Positions 52,171 through 60,953 are shown, counted from the stretch's first letter. The stretch: DNA of 64,000 nucleotides from Actinokineospora alba (GCF_004362515.1 NZ_SNXU01000001.1:6200001-6264000); one strand, 5' to 3'. Numbers and translations are program-made. The notes: generated by a model from the letters alone, not told the origin.

Positions 52171-52908
52171 CTACCGGAGGTAGACCCGCAGGCCCTCGAT
52201 CATCAGTCCCAGCCCGAAGTCGAACAGGTCCTCGCCGCTGCCGGCGAAGGCGTCCTCGGACAGCGCGGCCATCATGGGGTACTTGCCGGTGGCCAGGGCC
52301 TTCTCCAGGATCGGCGCCTGCGTTGTCCAGAACTCCTCGTCGGTGACGCCGGTCCGCTCCTCGGCGCGCTTGGCGTTGACCTGCGAGCGGGCGCAGCTGC
52401 TGACGAACCCGTCGACGAGCACCAGGATGTTGACCTTCTTCTGGTCCGACAGCGCCATCCCGCTCAGCCCGCTCAGGGCGTGTTCGATGCCGGCGAGCTG
52501 GTTCGGGCCGAGCACCGGGCGGGCCTGGTCGACCTGCAGCATCCACGGGTGGCGCAGGTAGAGGTCCATCGCGCCGCGCGCGTAGCGCTCCATCGCGGTC
52601 TGCCAGTCGGTCGCGGGCTCGGCGTCGGACTCGGGGATGACGCAGACGCTGTCGAGCATCAGGTCGAGCAGTTCGGCCTTGCCGGGCACGTAGCGGTACA
52701 GCGACATCACGCCCGCGCCGAGTTCGCTGGAGATCCGCCGCATCGACACCGCCTCCAGCCCGTCGGCGTCGGCGATGGCCACGGCGGCGGCGACGATGCG
52801 CTCCAGGGAGAGGCCGGGCTTGCGGCCCCGTCCGGGTTTGTCGGCGTAGTCCCACAGCAGCTCCAGGCTGCGGTTCAGGTCGCCGCTGCCGCTGTGTTCC
52901 ATCGTCAT
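52171..52908 (-). CDS. TetR-family regulator of the DrrAB-type exporter
   Basis: A 245-residue regulator. The ATG at 52908 with GGGAG 6 bases before is the start; a frame running on into the ABC gene's region is not. A basic linker (residues 20-35) precedes a TetR helix-turn-helix (SMRRISSELGAGVMSLYRYV). The C-terminal TetR_C-like domain has helices that bind a ligand. It is divergent from an ABC exporter operon with a 40-bp double palindrome between their starts, so it probably represses the exporter until an inducer (a drug-like molecule) binds. Confidence 0.9.
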   Translation of the reverse strand: MTMEHSGSGDLNRSLELLWDYADKPGRGRKPGLSLERIVAAAVAIADADGLEAVSMRRISSELGAGVMSLYRYVPGKAELLDLMLDSVCVIPESDAEPATDWQTAMERYARGAMDLYLRHPWMLQVDQARPVLGPNQLAGIEHALSGLSGMALSDQKKVNILVLVDGFVSSCARSQVNAKRAEERTGVTDEEFWTTQAPILEKALATGKYPMMAALSEDAFAGSGEDLFDFGLGLMIEGLRVYLR

Positions 52909-52928
52909 CCAGTGCTCCCGACAAATTG

Positions 52929-52968
52929 ATGGGTACACCGTACCCATATTCGGGTACGGTGTACCCAT
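52929..52968. promoter_or_regulatory. Double-palindrome operator between TetR and DrrA genes
   Basis: A perfect 17-bp inverted repeat (52929-52945 and 52952-52968, ATGGGTACACCGTACCC and its complement) flanks ATATTC. Each arm is itself a palindrome (GGGTAC-ACC-GTACCC and GGGTAC-GGT-GTACCC), so two TetR dimers could bind. The right arm overlaps the start codon of the ABC ATPase gene, whose mRNA may be leaderless as no ribosome site precedes it. Confidence 0.85.
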
Positions 52969-53935
52969 GCCTGGTGAAGAGTATGCCGTCCTCGCGGAGG
53001 ACTTGCAGAAGCGATATGGGGAGAAGCGCGCGCTCGACGGTCTCGACCTGACGGTGCGGCGCGGTGAGGTGCACGGGCTACTGGGGCCCAACGGCGCGGG
53101 GAAGACGACGGCGGTGCGCATCCTGGCGACACTGCTGCGGATGGACGGGGGCCGCGCGGTGGTCGCCGGACACGATGTGGCGCGCGAGCCCGCGCTGGTG
53201 CGTCGCAGCATCGGCCTGGCGGGTCAGTTCGCCGCGGTGGACGAGATTTTGTCCGGTCGGCAGAACCTGGAGATGTTCGGCCGCCTGTTCCATCTGGGCG
53301 GGCGCGCGGCGAAGGCCAGAGCGAAGGAGTTGCTGGTCCAGTTCGACCTGGAGGAGGCGGCCGAGAAGACGGTCAAGGACTACAGCGGGGGCATGCGCAG
53401 GCGGCTGGACCTGGCCGCGAGCATGATCCTGGCGCCGGAGGTGATGTTTCTCGACGAGCCCACCACGGGGCTGGACCCGCGTGGCCGCAACGAGGTGTGG
53501 CAAGCAGTGCGGGCGCTGGTCGCGGAGGGCACGACGGTGCTGCTGACGACGCAGTACCTGGAGGAAGCCGATCAGCTCGCGGACCGGGTGGCGGTGATCG
53601 ACCGCGGCCGGACGATCGCCGACGACACCCCGGACGCGCTCAAGCGGGACATCGGGGACCGCATCGAGGTGGTGGTCCGGGAGGCAGGTGATTTGCCGAA
53701 GGCGGCGAGCATCGTGGCTCGGGCGTCCTCGGCGGAGCCGACTGTGGACCAGGACGAGCGCACGGTGCAGGCCCCGGTGCAGGACCGGGTTGCGGCGCTG
53801 ACCGAGGTGGCTCGGGCGCTCGCCGACGCGGGGGTGCGGGTGGAGGACATCGGTTTGCGCAGGCCGACGCTGGATGAGGTGTTCCTGCGCCTGACCGGGC
53901 ATCGGACGGAAGAGACCGAGGAGGCGGCGCGATGA
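52967..53935 (+). CDS. DrrA-type ABC transporter ATP-binding protein
   Basis: A 322-residue ABC ATPase of the daunorubicin-resistance subfamily. Walker A GPNGAGKTTAV (about residue 39), the GQFAAVDEILSGRQNLEMFGR segment special to DrrA proteins, signature DYSGGMRRRLDLAASM and Walker B VMFLDEPTTGLDPRGR are present. The C-terminal regulatory part (residues 250-322) ends EDIGLRRPTLDEVFLRLTGH, a DrrA signature. It powers export of drug-like molecules with the next permease. ATG at 52967 lies inside the operator. Confidence 0.93.
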   Translation: MPGEEYAVLAEDLQKRYGEKRALDGLDLTVRRGEVHGLLGPNGAGKTTAVRILATLLRMDGGRAVVAGHDVAREPALVRRSIGLAGQFAAVDEILSGRQNLEMFGRLFHLGGRAAKARAKELLVQFDLEEAAEKTVKDYSGGMRRRLDLAASMILAPEVMFLDEPTTGLDPRGRNEVWQAVRALVAEGTTVLLTTQYLEEADQLADRVAVIDRGRTIADDTPDALKRDIGDRIEVVVREAGDLPKAASIVARASSAEPTVDQDERTVQAPVQDRVAALTEVARALADAGVRVEDIGLRRPTLDEVFLRLTGHRTEETEEAAR

Positions 53936-54054
53936 CCACGGCTTTGGACAACCAGCATCGCCCGACCCAGCGCCGAGACGGCGGCGCGGCGGCCATCGTC
54001 GGCAGGCAGGCCGTTCACGAGCGCCAGAGCAATTCCGAGGAGGGGGGCCGATGA
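53932..54054 (+). CDS. 40-residue coupled small ORF between DrrA and DrrB genes
   Basis: A short open frame (start MTTALDNQHRPTQRRD) is joined to both neighbours by ATGA overlaps: its ATG overlaps the DrrA stop and its own stop overlaps the DrrB ATG. No membrane helix or family is seen. The first residues (MTTAL) resemble those of the next gene (MTTAV), so it may be the remains of an earlier DrrB start or N-terminal tail. Translation is plausible as it would carry ribosomes from DrrA to DrrB. Confidence 0.55.
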   Translation: MTTALDNQHRPTQRRDGGAAAIVGRQAVHERQSNSEEGGR

Positions 54055-54863
54055 CTACCGCTGTGGAAGCACCCAAAGGCAAGCTCTACTGGGCCGTCGC
54101 CGACTGCTTCACGATCGTGCGCCGGGACCTCAGCCACCTGATCCGGCAGCCCTCGCTGTTCGCGTGGCAGCTTGGGTTTCCGATCGTCTCGGTGCTGCTG
54201 TTCGTCTACGTGTTCGGCAGTGCGATGGATGTCGGGGCCGCCGACTACAAGAGTTTCGCGATGCCCGGCATGTTCGCGATGACCATGGCCTTCGGGTTCA
54301 TGAACACCGCCTACCAGGTCGCCATCGACAAGGAACGTGGGATCACCGACCGGTTCCGCTCGATGCCGATGGCGCAGTCCGCCGTCGTCACCGGGCGCGG
54401 GGTGTCCGACCTGCTCAGCGCGACCATCGACCTGGTGGTGCTGGCGGCCATCGCGCTGGTGGTCGGGTGGCGGTCGAACGGGTCGTTCATGGCGACCCTG
54501 TCGGCGTTCGCTTTGCTGCTGTTGCTGCGGTTCGCGCTGATCTGGATCGGGGTGTTCCTCGGTCTGCTGGTGCCGAACGTGGAGGCGGCGGGCAGCCTGT
54601 TCGCCGTGGCGTTCCCGTTCGGGATGATCTCCAGTGTCTTCACGCCGCCGCACCTCATGCCGGACTGGCTCGGGGCGATCGCGATGTGGAACCCGGTGTC
54701 CTCCACGGCGAACGCGGTGCGTGAGCTGTTCGGCAACCCGGTGCCCAGCGGCGGCAGCTGGATCGAGGAGAACGCGATGCTGATGGCGGTCGTGTGGCCG
54801 CTGGTGATCACCGTGGCGTTCCTGCCGTTGGCGGTGCGGAAGTTCCAGCGGCTGGGTCGCTGA
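54051..54863 (+). CDS. DrrB-type ABC transporter permease
   Basis: A 270-residue ABC-2 type permease with six membrane helices. FTIVRRDLSHLIRQPSLFAW is the start of the fold (a cytosolic helix before TM1), GIT-DRFRSMPMAQSAVVTGR the typical cytosolic loop (DRFRSMPMAQSAV) and FPFGMISSVFTPPHLMPDWL is a re-entrant region before the last helices. A GGAGG-rich ribosome site precedes ATG 54051. It forms the channel for the DrrA ATPase; the TetR gene beside suggests inducible efflux. Confidence 0.92.
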   Translation: MTTAVEAPKGKLYWAVADCFTIVRRDLSHLIRQPSLFAWQLGFPIVSVLLFVYVFGSAMDVGAADYKSFAMPGMFAMTMAFGFMNTAYQVAIDKERGITDRFRSMPMAQSAVVTGRGVSDLLSATIDLVVLAAIALVVGWRSNGSFMATLSAFALLLLLRFALIWIGVFLGLLVPNVEAAGSLFAVAFPFGMISSVFTPPHLMPDWLGAIAMWNPVSSTANAVRELFGNPVPSGGSWIEENAMLMAVVWPLVITVAFLPLAVRKFQRLGR

Positions 54864-54985
54864 TCTGGGTCAAGCAGAAGGGGTGCCCGGCCGGGTCGGC
54901 GAACACTCGCCAAGTGTCCCCGACCGGCTGGGCCTCCGGCTTGGTCGCGCGAGCCGCGCTGGGTGCACAACTCCCAGCACGCACA
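54864..54985 (-). pseudogene. Relic of a VOC/glyoxalase-like protein C-terminus
   Basis: Translated on the minus strand, this gap reads KPEAQPVGDTWRVFADPAGH then PFCLTQI, which is the standard end of glyoxalase-like (VOC) proteins. No stop follows where the family ends; the frame runs into drrB antisense, and only about 40 residues are recognisable. It is the residue of a gene lost when drrB's end was joined here. Confidence 0.6.
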
Positions 54986-55064
54986 ATGCGCTGACCTGAA
55001 CAACTTCCGGCCTCCTACCCGTTCGTGATCAATGTGGAGGGACGGGGAACGGTACTGTTCGGCA

Positions 55065-57416
55065 ATGGGCGGTACGCAGGTGCGACCGGCACGGGTCGGG
55101 AATCTTCCCGTCGAGCTGACCAGCCTGGTGGGTCGCGACCGGGAGGTGTCCGACGTCCGGCGGCTGCTCGACGCCGGGCGGCTGCTGACCTTGACCGGCC
55201 CTGGTGGAGTGGGCAAGACGCGGCTCGCCTTGCGGGTCGCGGACGCGCTGGGCCGCCGGTTCGACGGGCAGGTGTGGCTGGCCGAGCTGGCGGAGCTGTC
55301 CGACCCCGCCCTGCTGCCGCACACGGTCGCCGCGGCGCTCGACGTGCCCGATCCCGGCGGTGGCGACGCGACCGACGCGGTCTTGGAGTTCCTGTCCGGC
55401 AAGCGCCTGTTGCTGGTGCTGGACAACTGTGAGCACCTTCTCGACGCGGTGGCCGACCTGGTGAGCCTCATCCTGAAGGACGCGCCGGAGGTGACCGTGC
55501 TGGCCACGGGCCGGGAGCCCCTGGGGATGCCCGGCGAGGTGAGCTTCCCGGTCCCGCCGCTGCCGGTGCCGGAACCTGACTCGGCGTCGTCGGTGGCGGC
55601 GGTGCTCGGCTACGACGGCGTGAAGCTGCTGGTCGAGCGCGCCCAGGCGGTCGTGCCGAGCTTCCAGGTCGATGAGGCCAACTTCGCTGCGGTGGCGCGG
55701 TTGTGCGCGGAGTTGGACGGCATCCCGCTGGCGATCGAGCTCGCCGCGGTGCGGTTGCGGTCGTTGTCGGTCCAGGACGTCGTCGATCGGCTCGGCGACC
55801 GCTACCGGCTGCTGAGCAGGGGACGCCGGGGCAGTCCGGCGCGGCATCAGACGCTGTGGGCCACGATCGAGTGGAGCTATGAGCTGTGCACGGCGACCGA
55901 GCAGGCGCTGTGGGCGCGGGCCGCGCTGTTCGCGGGCGGGTTCGATCTCGAAGCGGCCGAAGCGGTGCCCACCGGGGACGACCTGCCCGCGGCCGAGGTG
56001 CTCGACGTGCTGGCGTCACTGGTGGACAAGTCGATCCTGGTCCGCGAGGCATCCGGCGAGCGCACCCGGTACGTCATGCTGGAAACGTTGCGCGACTTCG
56101 GTATGCGCCGCCTCACCGACTCCGAGCGGACAGCGGTGCGGCGCAGGCACCGCGACTTCTACACCGGGTTGGCCCTGTGGTCCCGGGAGGAATGGCGGCG
56201 CGGCGGATCGAAGACCGCCATGGCCCGGCTGCGGCCGGAGCGGGGCAACCTGCGCGCCGCGCTCGAGTTCAGCCTCACCGAACCGGGTGAGGCTCCCGCG
56301 GGCCTGCGCCTGGCCGCCACCCTGGACTACTACTGGATAACGGCCGCCGCCGTCGAGGGCGCACAGTGGCTGGACCGGATGCTGGCGGCAGCCAAGCCCA
56401 CCCCGAACCTCGACCGGATCGACGCGTTGCACACGCGCGCCTGGCTCCCCATCGCCCCCGGCAGCGGCGTGCCGCCGCCGCGCGAACTCCTCGCCGAAGC
56501 CATGCGGATCGCTGACGAGACACCCGATGCCTGGCTGTGGCGCGTCAGAATCCTGCGGTCCCAGGCTGCCCTGAGCCTGAGCGCCGACCGGGTCGCCGAA
56601 GCCGTGGCGCAGTTGGTCGAGGCCGCGGACATTCTCCGCAGTGCTGTCCCCGCCTCGGAGCAAGAGCGGGAGAACATCGAGTTCCTGCGGCTGGTGACCC
56701 AGAGCGTCCTCGGCCATGGTTATTGCATGACCGGCGACTACGCGAAGGCTGAACCCGTGCTGCGCGAGGGCATCGCGGCAGCGGCCGACCGCGGCAACGT
56801 CGATCTGCTCGCCAACATGACCTGGAACCTGGGCATGGTCCTGCTCGAACGCGGCGAGGTCGCCGAGTCCGCCGACCTGGCCCTGCGCAGCCTGAGCGCG
56901 GCCCGCGAGCTCGGCCATCCCCCGCGGACCTTCGACGCGTTGCAGTTGCTGGCCTCCATCGCCACCGCGCAGGGCGACCACACCCGCGCGGCGCGGCTGT
57001 TCGGCGCGGCCGACGACCTGGTATCCGACGTCGCCGCGATGTCGCTGTCCGAGTGGGAGCAGGCGATCAGCAGCCGCGACCGCGACCGCGCGCGCCAAGC
57101 CTTGGGCGAGAAGGACTACGACGACGCCTACCAGTGCGGCGCGCGGCTCGAAACCGACGAGGCCATCGCCCTGGCCACGGTGGGGAAAGTCCCCGAAACA
57201 GGCAAGCCGCTCACCAGACGGCAAGCCGAGATCGCCGACCTCGTCGCCGAGGGCCTGACCAACCGCCAGATCGCCCACCGGCTCGTGATCTCGGTGCGCA
57301 CCGCGGAGACCCACGTCGACCACGTCCTGACCAGACTCGGCTTCGCCAACCGCTCCCAGCTCGCCGCGTGGGTCACGGGCCGAAAAGCCGCGCCCGACGC
57401 TGAACCGCCGTCATAG
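55065..57416 (+). CDS. Large LuxR-family ATPase regulator
   Basis: A 783-residue regulator. LTLTGPGGVGKTRLALRVA (about residue 47) is the Walker A of the NB-ARC/AAA-type ATPase; LLVLDNCEHLLDAV is Walker B, and ATIEWSYELCTATEQALWAR follows in the winged-helix part. TPR-like helical repeats fill residues 390-690. The C-terminal LuxR helix-turn-helix (residues 715-770) has LTRRQAEIADLVAEGLTNRQ and TAETHVDHVLTRLG. Such proteins act as ATP-dependent transcription activators of nearby or metabolic genes. Start chosen at ATG 55065. Targets unknown. Confidence 0.9.
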   Translation: MGGTQVRPARVGNLPVELTSLVGRDREVSDVRRLLDAGRLLTLTGPGGVGKTRLALRVADALGRRFDGQVWLAELAELSDPALLPHTVAAALDVPDPGGGDATDAVLEFLSGKRLLLVLDNCEHLLDAVADLVSLILKDAPEVTVLATGREPLGMPGEVSFPVPPLPVPEPDSASSVAAVLGYDGVKLLVERAQAVVPSFQVDEANFAAVARLCAELDGIPLAIELAAVRLRSLSVQDVVDRLGDRYRLLSRGRRGSPARHQTLWATIEWSYELCTATEQALWARAALFAGGFDLEAAEAVPTGDDLPAAEVLDVLASLVDKSILVREASGERTRYVMLETLRDFGMRRLTDSERTAVRRRHRDFYTGLALWSREEWRRGGSKTAMARLRPERGNLRAALEFSLTEPGEAPAGLRLAATLDYYWITAAAVEGAQWLDRMLAAAKPTPNLDRIDALHTRAWLPIAPGSGVPPPRELLAEAMRIADETPDAWLWRVRILRSQAALSLSADRVAEAVAQLVEAADILRSAVPASEQERENIEFLRLVTQSVLGHGYCMTGDYAKAEPVLREGIAAAADRGNVDLLANMTWNLGMVLLERGEVAESADLALRSLSAARELGHPPRTFDALQLLASIATAQGDHTRAARLFGAADDLVSDVAAMSLSEWEQAISSRDRDRARQALGEKDYDDAYQCGARLETDEAIALATVGKVPETGKPLTRRQAEIADLVAEGLTNRQIAHRLVISVRTAETHVDHVLTRLGFANRSQLAAWVTGRKAAPDAEPPS

Positions 57417-58017
57417 CCGCTCGACCACTCGCGCGAGTTGATCGGTGGTGGCGCCCCAGCCCTCGGCGAAGCCCAGCTCGGCGTGCAGGGCGCGGGTGGC
57501 GGGGTCGCCGTGGCGGACGGTGATCCGGTAGTCGGTGCCGTCCGGGTGGTCGAGCAGGACGATCTCCGCGGTCATCGCGATCGGCGTGGGACTCGCGGGC
57601 CGCAGGGCGCTGTCGATCGCGTTGGTGAACACGATCCGCTCGTAGTCGTCCACCACGAGGAAGCACCCGTCCAGATGCGGGACGAACGCGTCGCCGTCGT
57701 CGCTCATCAGCGTGACGAACGCACCGCCGGGCCGGGCGTCGAGACGCTCGACGCGGCAGCGGGCCGGGGCGGGAACCCACCACTGCGCCAGTTTGGCCGG
57801 ATCGGTCGGCCAGCCAGTCCTCCACGAGCGCGAACCGCTCCTGGTTGAGCTCGCAGGTGCGTACCCGGCCGGACTTCGCCGTGCGGATCAGGCCGTTCGA
57901 CTCGAGCACCCGCACGTGCTTCATGAACGACGGCAAGGTCATGGTGGTCTCGCCCGCGAGGTCGCCGACACTCGCGGGCCCGCGACCGAGTCGCCGGACC
58001 ACCGCGCGCGTGGGCAG
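57411..58017 (-). pseudogene. Fused remnants of an ArsR regulator and an AHSA1/SRPBCC gene
   Basis: On the minus strand a truncated ArsR protein (PTRAVVRRLGRGPASVG, then MTLPSFMKHVRVLESNGL to FALVEDWL) runs into the middle of an SRPBCC domain in another frame (TDPAKLAQWWVPAPARC, then DGCFLVVDDYERIVFTNA to TTDQLARVVERL). The ArsR N-terminus (about 12 residues), its end and the first 25 or so residues of SRPBCC are missing. Normally these are two adjacent coupled genes. The break is a deletion joining the two. A 98-residue ATG frame at 57707 could still yield the SRPBCC C-terminal half. The end overlaps the LuxR gene. Confidence 0.65.
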
Positions 58018-58020
58018 GAG

Positions 58021-58953
58021 TCAACCAGCCGCGATCAAGACCTTGGCCGCAGCAGCGTCAGTGACAAGCGTGGTGATAACACCAGAATTGAGAGCCGCGC
58101 GAATAGCGACCGTCTTGTGCTCACCCGCCGCAACAGCAATCACATCGGAAACCTCACGGAGTTCGTCGATCGTGATCCCGATAGTGCGGTCGGCGAAGTC
58201 AGGAACCGGGTTCCCCTCCCCGTCCAACATGCGACCACAGACATCAGCCCGAACCCCATGACGACGCAACGCGGCGCTTTCGGTCGGAGGCAAGGAATCC
58301 GACAACAGCGAGTCGGGAGGCTGCCAGGAGCCGATAGCAACCACCGCTTTCGTCAAAGCGCCATATCTCTTCAGTGCGTCGGCGACCTGTGGCTGTTTAC
58401 GCAGGCTCCGAACAGTCGCCGGACCATCAACGATGAGAGGAGCGTAGATAGGATATGCCGGGCCACGCGCCAGACTCGCCAACCGCCGGACGAGTTCTAC
58501 GGAGTTCTCGCCAAGGCCGCCCGTGTGGACACCGCTGAGCTGGACCACCGTCAGCTTGGGCAGTTCAGTCAGGGCGCGGGCCATTTCGTGGAGGGTGCGG
58601 GAGCAAGCCAGGCCCACCACATCACCCTCGTGGAGGATCTCGGTGAGGTGGGTTGCCGCGAGCCTGCCCACCCGCTCGCGTGCCGACGCCGCGGGGCCGT
58701 CCGCCGCGACGATCGCGTCCTTGAGGCCGAACCGCGACCGCAGGCGGTCCGACAGGTCCGCGTCAATGTCGTCGGGGACGGTGATCTCGATGCGGACCAG
58801 GCCCGCTGCCTGGGCATCAGCCAGCATGCGGGCGACTTTGAAGCGGCTGAGACCGAACTCCTCCGCGATGTCTACTTTAGACACACCGTCGATGTAGTAC
58901 CGACGGGCGATGCCTGCCGCACGGATCAGCTCCGCCGGGCGTAACCGCTCCAC
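58021..58953 (-). CDS. SorC/DeoR-family sugar-responsive regulator
   Basis: A 310-residue regulator of the SorC family. The GTG at 58953 follows GAGGGG. The N-terminal helix-turn-helix has GVSKVDIAEEFGLSRFKVARM (residues 20-45 region) and the rest is the sugar-phosphate-binding domain (LTVVQLSGVHTGG, then TIGITIDELREVSDVIAVAAG). Such proteins sense a phosphorylated sugar or polyol and control a neighbouring PTS or catabolic operon. It is divergent from a mannitol-type PTS, and matching GCTCA-N2-TGAGC sites lie beside both starts. Confidence 0.92.
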   Translation of the reverse strand: MERLRPAELIRAAGIARRYYIDGVSKVDIAEEFGLSRFKVARMLADAQAAGLVRIEITVPDDIDADLSDRLRSRFGLKDAIVAADGPAASARERVGRLAATHLTEILHEGDVVGLACSRTLHEMARALTELPKLTVVQLSGVHTGGLGENSVELVRRLASLARGPAYPIYAPLIVDGPATVRSLRKQPQVADALKRYGALTKAVVAIGSWQPPDSLLSDSLPPTESAALRRHGVRADVCGRMLDGEGNPVPDFADRTIGITIDELREVSDVIAVAAGEHKTVAIRAALNSGVITTLVTDAAAAKVLIAAG

Positions 58954-58968
58954 CGTCCCAACCCCTCT

Positions 58969-58980
58969 GCTCAGATGAGC
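58969..58980. promoter_or_regulatory. Candidate SorC operator 1
   Basis: The perfect 12-base palindrome GCTCAGATGAGC lies 16 bases before the regulator start. A half copy (GCTCATGCAC) follows at 58983. It matches site 2 at 59066 in form GCTCA-N2-TGAGC. Confidence 0.7.
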
Positions 58981-59065
58981 ACGCTCATGCACATCTTTGC
59001 ACATCGGCTTGACGTATGACTGCCGTCACAAGTGTACTGAACTCCGCTCACATGCAAGTTCTCCC

Positions 59066-59077
59066 GCTCACATGAGC
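59066..59077. promoter_or_regulatory. Candidate SorC operator 2
   Basis: The perfect 12-base palindrome GCTCACATGAGC lies 22 bases before the PTS gene start; a related GCTCACATGCAA is at 59046. Together with site 1 it suggests joint control of the regulator and the PTS operon. Confidence 0.7.
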
Positions 59078-59098
59078 ACGGTGGTGGAGGTTAGGTCG

Positions 59099-60514
59099 AT
59101 GACGACACCGGCATTAGACGACTTGAAACACGTGCCGGGCACCGGCATCAGAGCCCGGGTCCAGCGGTTCGGGGCCCAGCTCGCGGGCATGATCATGCCC
59201 AATATCGCCGCGTTCATCGCGTGGGGACTGATCACCGCGCTGTTCATCCCGGCAGGCTGGCTGCCCAACGAGACACTGGCCAAGCTCGTCGGGCCGATGA
59301 TCACCGTGCTGCTGCCGGTGCTCATCGGCTACACCGGCGGCAGGCTGGTGCACGGACAGCGCGGTGCGGTGGTCGGTGCCGTCGCGACGATCGGCGTGGT
59401 GGTCGGCACCGACGTGCCCATGTTCCTCGGCGCGATGCTCATCGGGCCGCTGACGGCATACCTGCTCAAACTGGTCGACGACTATCTCGCGGGCCGCACC
59501 AAGGCCGGGTTCGAGATGCTGGTCGCGAACTTCAGCGCGGGCATCCTCGGCGGGGCGATGGCGGTCGCGGGCGCGCTCGGGGTCGGCCCGGTAGTCCAGA
59601 CGCTGACGAAGGCCGCGGGCAGCGGGGTCGACGCGCTGGTGAGCAGCAACCTGCTGCCCCTGGTGTCGATCATTGTGGAACCGGCCAAGGTCCTGTTCCT
59701 CAACAACGCGCTCAACCACGGCGTGCTGGCCCCGCTCGGCGTGCAGCAGGTGACCGAGACCGGCAAGTCCGTGCTGTTCATGATCGAGACCAACCCTGGT
59801 CCCGGCCTCGGCATCCTCATCGCCTACCTGCTCTTCGGCCCGCGGCTGCTGCGCCCGTCGGTGCCCGGCGCGATGGTCATCCACTTCCTCGGGGGCATCC
59901 ACGAGATCTACTTCCCGTACGTGCTCATGAAGCCGCGGCTCATCCTGGCCGCCATCGCGGGCGGCGCGGCCGGTGTCGGCACCTCGCTGGCCACCGGCGC
60001 GGGCCTGGTCGCCACCCCGTCGCCGGGCAGCATCTTCGCCTACCTCGCGGTGACGCCCAAGGGCGGCTACTTCGGTGTCCTCGCCGCGATCGTGGTCGCC
60101 ACCGGAGTCTCCTTCGTCGTGGCAGCCGCGCTCCTCGGCTTCGGCCGATCGTCAGCCGAGCAGGCGGCGGACAGCCCACCCGAGACCGTGCCCGACGCCG
60201 GACCCGCCCACGCGATCGAGGGCAAGGGCGTGACCGGGATCGTCGTCGCGTGCGACGCGGGGATGGGCAGCAGCGTGATGCTGGCGGGCCAGCTGACCAA
60301 GCGGCTCAAGCCCTACGGCGTGAGCGTCACCCACAAGTCGATCAACGAGATCCCCGCGGGCACCGAGCTCGTGCTGACCCACACCGACCTCGCCGCGCGG
60401 GCACGGCAGGTCGCGCCTGGCGCGGTGGTCGTGGAGTTCACGTCCTTCCTCGGCGACCCGGCGTTCGACCGGGTCGAGGCCGCCATCCGCGAAGGCGGCG
60501 AGATCCGTGGCTGA
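59099..60514 (+). CDS. mtlA: PTS mannitol-type IICB component
   Basis: A 471-residue IICB permease of the mannitol (fructose-mannitol) PTS. The ATG at 59099 has GGAGG 8 bases before it. Residues 15-345 form the IIC channel with about eight membrane helices (MIMPNIAAFIAWGLITALF; GGIHEIYFPYVLMKPRL carries the family GGIHEIYFPY motif). Residues 375-471 are the IIB domain with the phosphocysteine in VVACDAGMGSSVML (Cys about 384). It imports and phosphorylates mannitol or a related polyol. IIA and a dehydrogenase follow; HPr and enzyme I are not in the window. Confidence 0.93.
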   Translation: MTTPALDDLKHVPGTGIRARVQRFGAQLAGMIMPNIAAFIAWGLITALFIPAGWLPNETLAKLVGPMITVLLPVLIGYTGGRLVHGQRGAVVGAVATIGVVVGTDVPMFLGAMLIGPLTAYLLKLVDDYLAGRTKAGFEMLVANFSAGILGGAMAVAGALGVGPVVQTLTKAAGSGVDALVSSNLLPLVSIIVEPAKVLFLNNALNHGVLAPLGVQQVTETGKSVLFMIETNPGPGLGILIAYLLFGPRLLRPSVPGAMVIHFLGGIHEIYFPYVLMKPRLILAAIAGGAAGVGTSLATGAGLVATPSPGSIFAYLAVTPKGGYFGVLAAIVVATGVSFVVAAALLGFGRSSAEQAADSPPETVPDAGPAHAIEGKGVTGIVVACDAGMGSSVMLAGQLTKRLKPYGVSVTHKSINEIPAGTELVLTHTDLAARARQVAPGAVVVEFTSFLGDPAFDRVEAAIREGGEIRG

Positions 60515-60953
60515 TGTCCTCGCGAGGAACGGCATACGGCTCGGCCTGACCGCGGCCGACAAGTGGGACGCCATCGCCCAGTCCGGTGCGCTGCTCGACG
60601 AGCTCGGCGCCGTCGACCCCGGCTACGCCCAGACCATGGTCGACCGCGAGCGCTCCGTCACCACCTATATCGGCGAAGGCGTCGCGATCCCGCACGGGAC
60701 CGACGCCGCCCGGGCCCTGGTCCGGCGCACCACGCTCGGGGTTCTCCAGTTCCCGGACGGCGTCGACTGGAACGGCAACACGGTGACCATCTGCGTCGCC
60801 ATCGCGGCCAAGGGAGACGAGCACGTCGCGGTGCTCTCCGCGCTCGCCCGAATCCTGATGGAACCGGACCAGGCCCACACCCTGCGCACCTCGTCCACCG
60901 CGGACGACGTGTACGACCTGTTGCACTCGATCGGAAAGGGTATCGACGAATGA
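60507..60953 (+). CDS. mtlF: PTS mannitol-type IIA component
   Basis: A 148-residue IIA phosphocarrier. GTG start at 60507, overlapping the IICB end by 8 bases. The phosphorylatable histidine lies in GVAIPHGTDAARALV (His about 63), and VAIAAKGDEHVAVLSALARIL is the second conserved part. It takes phosphate from HPr and passes it to the IIB cysteine of the preceding gene. It is followed by the dehydrogenase gene with an ATGA overlap. Confidence 0.93.
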   Translation: MADVLARNGIRLGLTAADKWDAIAQSGALLDELGAVDPGYAQTMVDRERSVTTYIGEGVAIPHGTDAARALVRRTTLGVLQFPDGVDWNGNTVTICVAIAAKGDEHVAVLSALARILMEPDQAHTLRTSSTADDVYDLLHSIGKGIDE

